DNA of 64,000 bases from Dipteris shenzhenensis (taxonomy: Eukaryota > Polypodiophyta > Polypodiopsida > Gleicheniales). Below the pieces are notes generated by a model, which was given only the letters and a program-made list of their open reading frames with translations, had not been told where the DNA came from and did no database searches. Shown here piece after piece: positions 56,305 to 64,000 of this stretch (the stretch's first letter is position 1; each line of letters begins with the position of its first letter). Where the stretch lies: the NCBI GenBank assembly GCA_047967505.1, contig CM106539.1; one strand, written 5' to 3'. The position numbers and the translations under genes are program-made.

Positions 56305-56900
56305 TGGCAACCTGACTATGGCTCATGCATAAAAATCTTTGGGGAGTGATCTCAGAAACCGAGAAGAAACCAAAGAGCTCTAGAGTGGATGCAAAGAAGG
56401 CCTTAGCTTGGGATCAGAAAAATGAAAGGGCTCTTGGTATGATGGGACGAGCACTGGGAGCCGAGTATTTTCATCATTTAGATATCTCGAAGAGTGCAGC
56501 TAAACAATTGGGCACTATTGGAGACACTCTTTGGGGTAAAAAAGTGACATTCAAAGGTGCTACTCAAACAGCGGCTCTATGATTTGAAGATGAATGAGGT
56601 AGAAAACCTTGGAGTATTCTTGAACTGACTATAGAGTTTGTTAAGATGGCTTAATGATTTGGGATCTAAGCTAGAGGATGACGACTAGAAGGAAATTCTT
56701 CTAAAAAGTCTTCCACCCAAGTATGCTCACACAGTCCTCCGGTCAACGTGCGCACTGTGATAGTAGTGCTAAAATTGATCCTTCTTCAAAAAAGCAATGT
56801 GCCAATCAGTGAGGGCAACACATGCATCGAGAGTGAGGTGGTACCACCACCGCATGTGCACTTTAGAAGGGTCTACCACCAGTCATTGAAGGAATGGGTA
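56305..56900 (+). pseudogene. Copia-G gag, part 2
   Basis: Continues Copia-G gag after the Copia-B insertion: KNLWGVISETEKKPK, KALAWDQKNERALGMMGRAL, then with shifts WDTLETLFGVKK, SKVLLKQRLYDLKMNEVEN and EILLKSLPPKYAHTVL. This is the UBN2-type gag order. Frameshifts near 56310 and 56510 and several stops. It fades near 56900, before any zinc knuckle. Confidence 0.78.
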
Positions 56901-56949
56901 ATAAACTAGGTAAGGAGGTGAACTTCCATAATTTTTTAGTGGTGGAGGC

Positions 56950-59900
56950 AAGAGCCTTCAAGCTGCATATTTCAATGATGTAATAGAGCGCTGTTAGGTA
57001 GATCTTGGAAGGACTCCAGATCGGGTTGCCATTGGACATCTTTGGACAGTGAGGAGGGGGGTACTGGAGGGACATCATTGTCATCCATAGGCATGGGTTC
57101 CTCTTCAGCAGTCCCTACAGGTGATGGATCAATAGGTGTATGTACAAAATTAACCATCTTGAGGAGTGCTTGAGTGCCTCCTCTCAAAGATCGATAGGAG
57201 AATTGGGATGAGATGGACTGGGATGTCCTCTGTTGTGTAGAGCTTGTGTTGGAGGTGTTGCAATACTCAAGGAGGTTTGTGCGGGGGAGTGGGGGCAGGA
57301 TGGGATTGGTGTTTTGCTAGTGGGGTTGGGTAGGATCAGTAGGGAGGTGGCTATGGGATGTTGATATGGAGGAGGTGGATTTGAAGACTGCTATGGCTTC
57401 CTGAATTTCTTCCTCAGTGACCTCTTTGAGGTATGCTACATGGATTGCTTCAAAATTGCTGATCAAGGACTCGAGAGAGTCCTAGAGAGATTGTAGCACC
57501 CGGTTATACATAACGATTATGCCGAGGGGATGGTAGGCAGTGGAATGGTATGCAACTAGGTGCCCTTGCATTTGGACAGTGGAGGTCCCCCGACTGTAGG
57601 TCTGCATCCAATGGATATTAGCTTGGAGGCCATCAAGAGTGCAGATCCATGGGATGAGTTCATCGGGCTTGGCTAGTTGCATCACGTCATCTTGTGGATA
57701 CTTGTTGGACTCTGTGATGACACTTCACCACGCTTGGAAGCTAAGTAGGATGGGGTGGGAAGAAAAGGTCTGAAGGTCAGAGCGATGGAGGAGGGAGAGG
57801 CTAGTGGGCTGAAGATTAAGGGAGAAATATGACATGCTAAGGATCAGGTGGCAATGATCAGGATTACGAGACAGAGGATTGTTTGGAGTGCATTGGGAGG
57901 AAGGGGGGCAGTGAGGTCTATGTGGAAGATGAGGTTTTGTGCACAGAGTGCATCAAAGTGCATTTGTAGTGTTTGGGGAATGGGGAGTGGGGTGAGAGTG
58001 TACATGGCGAGTTGGGTGTAGACCTCCCGATACGTTTAGAACTCCTGTTGCTCCCTATCTTCCAATGTGGATTCCTCTGGGAGGCTAGAGATATAGAGGC
58101 ACTTTTTTTTTGCATACATGGCGATGGTGAGGTCACACTCTTGTGCCAAGATATCCTAGCGGGTTTGGATCTACCTATCGGATCCCTCCCTGAGTCTGGC
58201 TTGCTGCTCCTTGGCTTTCGCCTTGCATTTTTTTATGGTGCGAAGGCTATATTCTACCTTGTGCAATTGGTCCATGAGGGTTTGGACTAGGGATTTACTA
58301 GCATAAAGATAATCTTTGAGCTTGGCGACGGAGACTTCCAGCTCTTCATCCTACTCCTCCCCTCTATCGAGGGCATTTTTGCCCTGTAGCTTGTGCTGCA
58401 ACCATGAGCATGTGGCTATTGCGTGCACTGAGTTGTGCCTAGAAGAGAGTGGTGGACAACTGGGAGGCGTGCTCTTGCCTCCTTTGCAAAATCATTCACA
58501 CCGCCTATGGGAGTTGGGCCATTGCATCTCGCAGAGCTAGAGCTCCATCTGATTAGCATGGAGCTGTTTTGACTGACATGGTGTTGTAGCCATCCGTGGT
58601 CTGATACTGGGGTGCGCTACAAAATTAAAGGGATTTTTTGAGCCCTGGCCACGGGGATGAGGAGTCTATGATGAAGGAGGCGTTCTCCTAGGGGTGGGCA
58701 GAAGCTAAGGCTGAGACTTGGGGCATAGAGGGGGTGGCCTAACTGCCTTGGGCTCCGAGGTGGAGGCCAATGTGTGCCATCCCTAGGGAGGTCATAGATG
58801 TTGACGGAGTCCTAGGTTGCGGCCTTCCCCTTGGAGCATGGACTAGAGTGCTTCATTCAATGTTGCCTACATAGGAATACTTGCACCTATCAGTCTTTGT
58901 ATTGGGCAAGTAGGTCTAGCTAGTGAGGGGTGGCTGGCAAGGGTGACACTCACTCTATCCTTGATCTCTTTGGTATTGCCACTATTTGGATGTCATGGGT
59001 CTTATGGATGCTTTGTTGGCTAGCCCATATCCAATTGGCAGTTGCTACTACACCATATGGTAGAGTACTGGCATGTAAAGCATGGGGTTGCCAAGGACTT
59101 TGCCGTGCTTCTCCCTCATCTGGGTGCAGAAGTAGTCCTCCCAGTCGGTGACTTGGGGGGCTACCAATCTTGCTAGGATGTTGGGCATGATGGATTGGTG
59201 GTGCTCTGTATGCTTGACCTGAGTCAGCAGCCACTGGAGTGAGCATAGCAATTTCTCCAAATCTGGCTTGGTGATCTCACAGAAGTGGATGCAACCCTTG
59301 TTGTTTTTCTAATCATGTCTATAGATCTAGCCCAGGGCCTTGGGCATCTTTTTCTTCTTGGAGTACTTGTGTCAACAATGATGGGGAGGCTAAAGGCAGC
59401 ACGCACCACATCCACATTAAGGTGGTAGAAGTAGGGGGTGCCTATTTTGTCGTGTAGGATGCTGAGTTGGTGTTGGAGTTGTAGGCGTGGAGGAATTCTT
59501 CGAGTAGCTTCATGTCTTGGTAAGAGAGCAGGCGATCCGCCACCATGGATCCAAGACCTGTCAGTGCTAGAGACGCTTGAACCTCTGGCTCCTTGAGTTC
59601 TTGATATGTAGCCATGTTGTGGTAGTGGAGGATATATTCGTGTCCCTAGTAGGCATATCGAGAGTGGATGGCACATCCCTTGAGTTGTTGTAGCCAGCCT
59701 TCTCCAAGAGGTGAGTGTGTTTAGGACCGCACAATCTTGTACTCCCCTTGCATTGGGGCGGGAGTGTGCTTTCTAGAAATCTTGGAAAGAGTAGTGACAA
59801 TTGTTGGCAGATCCTAAGTGGCCTGTTGCATCAAGATTTCTTCCTTCACTTGTAATTCATTTGCTAAAATGTCAAAGGGCATTTGGATTGTCCCTGCTAC

Positions 59901-60100
59901 TGAAGTTGTACTCTAGGATTTGGAGGGGCCAATGAGTTGTAGAATGGGGGGGTGGAGGCCCAGCTCTATCTTGATGTCAAAGAATTTATTCTCGAGATCC
60001 ATTGGAAAAAAGGAGGATAGTTGAGTGAGAAGAGAGTTGGTGGAGGAGGAGGAGGCTGAGGACATTCAATGGGGGCTAGAATGCAGCTAGAAGAAGGTAG
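56950..60100 (-). pseudogene. Unrecognised long coding block, degenerate
   Basis: The minus strand shows a stretch that behaves like one decayed protein of up to roughly 900-1000 codons in changing frames. It begins near 60066 with ATG, MSSASSSSTNSLLTQLSSFF, then MDLENKFFDIKIELGLHPPI, ILANELQVKEEILMQQ, MATYQELKEPEVQASLAL, LSYQDMKLLEEFLHAYN, KIGTPYFYHLNVDVVRAAFS, GCIHFCEITKPDLEKLLCSL, QWLLTQVKHTEHHQSIMPNI and TDWEDYFCTQMREKHGKVLG. Later parts are helical and Gln/Ala-rich (58300-58560). It ends in an acidic Pro-rich tail (SPVGTAEEEPMPMDD) near 57050. I cannot assign a family. It may be an extra ORF of a retrotransposon or a host-derived pseudogene. Confidence 0.45.
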
Positions 60101-60181
60101 AGAGATGGGGAAGGTCTGGTAGAAATTTGACAAGAGTTTAGCTATTTTTGCTAAGGTGACGACCCAGGGGGATAGGGGGCC

Positions 60182-60196
60182 CTTTTATAGTTTTTG
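60182..60196 (-). promoter_or_regulatory. Probable TATA box upstream of the unrecognised block
   Basis: The minus strand reads CTATAAAAGGGCCCC, about 120 bp upstream of the first ATG of the block, followed by a C/T-rich leader. Confidence 0.55.
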
Positions 60197-60199
60197 GTA

Positions 60200-60620
60200 T
60201 CCCTACAACTCGGGGGATGGCATAAGGCGATGGGTCATGGGGATAGGAGCTATGGCAATAGTCAGCAGGATGGGAGCTATGGCAATGGTCATCAAGTTAC
60301 CACCACGAAGGCGATGGCTAGTGCGATAGAAGCTAGGGCAACTGGCCATGGGGATAGTAGAAAGGCGATAGCCCTAGGGATAGTAGGAAGGCAATGGCCG
60401 TGGAGATAGAAGAGAGGAAACAGCCATGGGGATACTAGTTGTCAAAATTTGAGAGAGAGAGTGGGGGCTGGGAAGGAAGAAGACCGGGGGGGGAGGGGGA
60501 GAGAGAGGGAAGAGTAGGGAAGAAGGGGAAAAGGAAAAAAGGAAAAGGAGGAGTTTGTGGATGCTGAGGGTGTCATGGAAAGGGAAACAAGAGGTGAACA
60601 GACTAGGTGCCACATGGACT
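60200..60620. repeat. Degenerate GATGGGAGCTATGGCAATGG-type repeats, then G/A-rich tract
   Basis: 60210-60440 has roughly ten loose copies of a 20-25-bp unit around GGGATAGNAGCTANGGCGAT. 60450-60560 is nearly pure purine on the plus strand. Confidence 0.7.
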
Positions 60621-60885
60621 TATGAGGTCAGTTTGCAAGAATGCAAAACATGAAGATAATGCACAAGAGATGTGCTAGCCGTATTCACCTACTACTGATC
60701 GTGAATGTGAGTGGGTGCATTGCCATACCATGGACTTGTGAGCTGGGTGCATGGTGGTGATATGCTCTCCATACGGACTCACCTAGACCTGGACTTAATG
60801 ATTACGTGGAATGTAATGGAGACAAATGTCGAGCAGTCGCATACCGTGTCATCAACCAAGTAGAGCACGTGTTGAGTTTGTGCTG

Positions 60886-61039
60886 CATCTTAGTTGTCAG
60901 GGGTGTAGGGGCATTGTGGCATTCACTCTAATGGAACTCTTTTGAGGTAGGGTATGCGGGCTCATCTTGGTTGTCAGGGGTGTAGGGGCACTATGACATT
61001 CACTCTAATGGAACTCTTTTGAGGTAGGGTATGCATGCT
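60886..61039 (+). repeat. 77-bp tandem duplication
   Basis: Two adjacent 77-bp units that share TTGTCAGGGGTGTAGGGGCA and CATTCACTCTAATGGAACTC and differ at only a few positions. Confidence 0.9.
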
Positions 61040-61199
61040 CTTGTGTGGTTGTAACCGATGTGGAAACAGGTTCTTGTGGTGCTATGACCCTTGTTTTAGT
61101 AGGCAGGTTGTGTTTGGGGTGCTCTAGTGAGTAAGAAATCCTTTAATGGTGTGCACATGGGCCTAGAGGAAGGTTCTTCTGTAACTACCCCCTTTTTAG

Positions 61200-62049
61200 G
61201 GGTCGGTTCTTGTGTTGCTTCCTCGATGACCTAGGTGGCCTTCTCATTGAGTTGCACTATTCATGGAATCATGGCACTCCGGAGGCTTGGGGACCTGTCC
61301 ATTGAAACAATGGGCTCGAGGGTATGTTCTTGTGGAACTGCACCAAGGTTGACACAGGTTCTTGTGTTACTACCTTCTGAACCCCTGCGAGTTGCAATCG
61401 CGTATTTGGTGCCATTGGAAGTTTTTGGACCCAAGTGGCTTGCAATAGCCTTGGGCTTCCTAGAGCTTTATGATGACCCAATGCTTGTGGGGCCGCTGTG
61501 ATTAGAGTGGTAGATTCGATTCTTGCAATGAAGGTGAATGGTGGCATCGAGCTCTTCTCTTAGATAGGGTTTCCCATGTCAGTGTAGGCCGGAGACCCTT
61601 CCCCTACTTTGTTCGTTTTAGGCCGTTTATTTTTGTTGAAGTGGCATTGAGCACAGAGAATAGCTTCTTCATGTTGTTCATGGCATTTTTGGGTGGGCAC
61701 TAGGGGTGGTGGAGTAGCTTGCGGCACGACTCTACTATCACTATGATTAGGACTTTGTATTGTCTGGATCTAGACTTCCTTCCAGGGGGTCGGGACCAAG
61801 AGTGCTAGAGGTTATTAGGGGCTTGGAATCACCTTCAATTAAAGTTCCCTTGCCTCTAGCAAGAGGTGGTACTATGGGGGAAGTAAGCTCAAACCCTGCG
61901 ATTGGACATTCAACCTTGTTGGATCTACCATTAGTTCATCAATCAGTCCTACATGTTCGAGTGTTGCCTTTTAAGAAAGGCCATTTGCTTATGTTGTTTG
62001 ATCTTGGCATTACGTGCCTTGGCTTCTTCGTTGACTGAAGTTTCACATC
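61200..62049 (-). pseudogene. Gypsy-4 sequence downstream of integrase, unclear
   Basis: On the minus strand a protein-like but broken stretch follows the integrase end: LEHVGLIDELMVDPTRLNVQ, then LLLEAREL, SKPLITSSTLGPDPLEGSLD. I do not recognise it. It could be a tail of pol, an extra ORF, or 3' UTR of Gypsy-4. Confidence 0.35.
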
Positions 62050-63250
62050 TGATCCACCTCGGCCTTAAGCTCCTTTTCCCTATGGATAGCCTGGAGGGTC
62101 TATAGGGTGAGGGGGCCATAGTCTCTTTTCAATTTACTTTTGTTGAGATAGCCATCCATTTCTACTCCATCTAGTGTAGCTATTCAACATGCCCCTTACA
62201 GAGTAATCTCCACCACATAGTAGGGACCCATGCCCCTGTATTTAAGCTTATGTTTGGTGTTAGGAATGCTATAGAGGATCTCCTTCCTTGAGGTCCTTGT
62301 TTTTGAGGTTGTGGTCGAACCATTTTTTGTGCTGTGTCTTCTCCACCTGGAGGCAATAAGCTACATGCAATCTTCTCTTGTCTAGTCATCCGAGATATAT
62401 TAAGTGCTCTACCAATGCATTCTAAGTGAGCCTTTCCCTGGCTGTAATGTGAAGGCTAGGCATTACATATTCCATTAGCATAACTGCATCCACCCCAAAG
62501 GCTAGTATGAAGGGGGTGCAATTCGTGGCCACTTTATAAAGATGTTTGGTAGGCCCACAAGGCTACGATGAGCTTGTGCTCCCAGTCCATATGATTGGCT
62601 TTGACAGTGCAAGTTATAATCTTGTAGTACATTTTGTTTGAGACCTTAGCTAGGCCATTTGCCTGGGGTAGAATGGCATTAACTTTCTATGTATGATCAC
62701 GAATTCACTAGTTAGGATCGCTATAGTTTTGTTGAGGAAATGAGTTCCTTAGTTACTGACCAATTCTAAGGGACACCCAAATTGTGAGATGACTTGATCG
62801 TATAAAAACTTAGTGGTGGATCATGCATTGTCTTTTCTTATGGCTCTCCCTTCCACCCATTTGGTGAAATACTCTGTGGTGGCCATGATAATGTATTTGG
62901 CCCTTGTTCCTTTAGCCGCTGGGGCTGATCGGTCCAATAAAGTCTATGCCCCATTTCTCAAAGGGCTGATTGGTTAATATTCCCATTAGGGTCATCATGT
63001 CCGCTTTATATAGGATTTTCAATCGTTGGTAGGGGTCGCATCGCTTGATAAACTTAGATGCATATTCAAAGACAGTGCGGCCACCAAAGGCCAGCATGCA
63101 GCAATTTACATGCCGTAACGTCAACACAAAGTGACCACCCGCTACCCCTGAATGTGCTTCAAGCATGTTAATGTATTTGTGCTTGCACATGCATCTGTGC
63201 ATGATGTCATCCTTGCCCATGCAGTATAGTTGGCATGCAATTACCTGATA
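62050..63250 (-). pseudogene. Gypsy-4 integrase, broken
   Basis: Minus-strand Ty3/Gypsy integrase. The N-terminal zinc-finger region reads GKDDIMHRCMCKHKYINMLE, AHSGVAGGHF and KFIKRCDPYQRLK. The core reads NQPFEKWGIDFIGPISPSG (first Asp), then TEYFTKWVEGRAIRKDNA, QFGCPLELVSN (second Asp is Asn here), and, in another frame, MLYKIITCTVKANHMDWEHK and ALWAYQTSL. The C-terminal part reads KKWFDHNLKNKDLKEGD and RGMGPYYVVEITL, matching the usual GPY/F end. There are several stops and shifts, and it is not functional. It is distinct from Gypsy-1 integrase at 981-1949. Confidence 0.86.
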
Positions 63251-64000
63251 TGGCGCTGCGTTTTGGATGAGTTTTCAAGCTCTATCCCTCTTGAGGGCTT
63301 TATCTAGAGGCAACCCATTGGCCAAGTAGTGGCCTATTTTTGATGCCCATTCAGGAGTTATGTCAATGAGGAATAGGGGAGAATCTAGGAGATCATCCTT
63401 GACTCTCATCAAAGCTTCTCCATTGGGAATCCTTGAGAGGTGGTTGGCTAGGATGTAGGTCTTTCCCTTACACACTGCAACTGTGAAAACAAACTCTAGA
63501 AGGATTAGCATCCACCTTATGATGCATCCCATCATGCAGGGCTTATATAGTAATGCTTGATGATCCAGAAAAAAGATGAACTTGTTGGCTAACAAGTAAT
63601 GCCTGAACTTCTTAATGGTGTAGACCATGGCTAGTTGAACTCAGCATCGTTTAATTGTGTCAGGTAGCAAAGTACACCGGGTAGTCCAAGTTATACTCCC
63701 TTGGTTGGGCTAACACACATCCAATAGCAAAATTGGAGGGATCGATGTGAATGTGGAATATTAGATTCTAGTCCGGGGCCTATAATAATGGTATTGTGGC
63801 TAGAGATAGCTTGAGGGTTTCAAAGGATTTTTGACATTCCTTGGTTCACTCAAAGACTACTAATAGCTTGTACAATGGCTGGGCTATGTCTATGTCGAAC
63901 AAAATGAACCTTTGATATTAGCCTGTATGGCCTATAAAAAACGGCACGCCCTAGGCATTTGTCAGGGGAGGTAATTCTAGAATGATCTTGATCTTGTGGT
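63251..64000 (-). pseudogene. Gypsy-4 RT end and RNase H, runs off the window
   Basis: From the right edge on the minus strand: IILELPPLTNA, the thumb, GHTGYYQRFI-like, DIAQPLYKLLVVFE, TKECQKSFETLKLSL, FHIHIDPSNFAIGCVLAQ (RNase H start with Asp), PVYFAT, then 63275-63628 open with MVYTIKKFRHYLLANKFIFF, LDHQALLY, ICKGK-like VAVCKGKTYILANHLSRIPN and PEWASKIGHYLANGLPLD. The order is RT, RNase H, then the tether to integrase. The rest of Gypsy-4 lies beyond 64000. Confidence 0.86.

Overview
The window looks like nuclear DNA from a land plant with a large, repeat-dense genome. A gymnosperm or a similarly repeat-rich lineage would fit, but the sequence does not identify the species. I found no convincing host gene, tRNA, rRNA or CRISPR array. 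Almost everything recognisable is LTR retrotransposon: Ty1/Copia elements primed by a TGGTATCAGAGC-type site (initiator Met tRNA type), Ty3/Gypsy elements, and non-autonomous LTR elements that keep only gag or a gag fragment. Most coding regions are broken by stops and frameshifts.

Layout. 1-980: plus-strand Gypsy LTR end lying in the integrase of a minus-strand Gypsy (Gypsy-1, about 981-10535). Gypsy-1 is itself split by complete Copia-A (1955-7464, target duplication CACAT). 10948-11490: minus-strand zinc knuckle and an RNase H domain of the second plant Gypsy type. 12753-15391: complete gag-only LTR element (TR-GAG-1, CGAGG). 16074-20507: Copia-E (GTTCT) with a large 5' deletion. 20513-25727: AT-rich and mostly uninformative, with a decayed Gypsy reverse transcriptase near 21570-22020. 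25728-26150: truncated Copia-E-type LTR. 26225-36967: Gypsy-2, plus strand, interrupted by Copia-C (28777-34274, CAAAT), the youngest element, with one difference between its 297-bp LTRs. 36966-37656: reverse transcriptase of a different Gypsy (Gypsy-5) fused directly to Gypsy-2. 37657-39357: 5' part of Copia-F. 40027-41292: 1.27-kb mini LTR element.

43162-46450: minus-strand Gypsy-3 gag fragment split by a second gag-only element (TR-GAG-2, 43504-46165, CCATT). 46849-48620: low-complexity DNA with an extreme G-rich tract. 48620-49956: large inverted repeat. 50521-56900: Copia-G gag split by minus-strand Copia-B (50748-56299, GGAGA). 56950-60200: minus-strand degenerate coding block I do not recognise, with a TATA box upstream. 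60200-64000: short repeats, then the minus-strand 3' half of Gypsy-4, which runs off the right edge.

The genes do not form a host pathway. They are the gag and pol parts of mobile elements at different stages of decay, stacked by nested insertion. In four nests the host element reads across the insertion once the insert and one target copy are ignored, which gives relative ages. The gag-only elements have no enzymes and would depend on a helper element supplied in trans (inference). I found no evidence for a wholly new biological system. The best leads are the gag-only family, the unrecognised block at 57-60 kb, the inverted repeat and the Gypsy-2/Gypsy-5 chimera.
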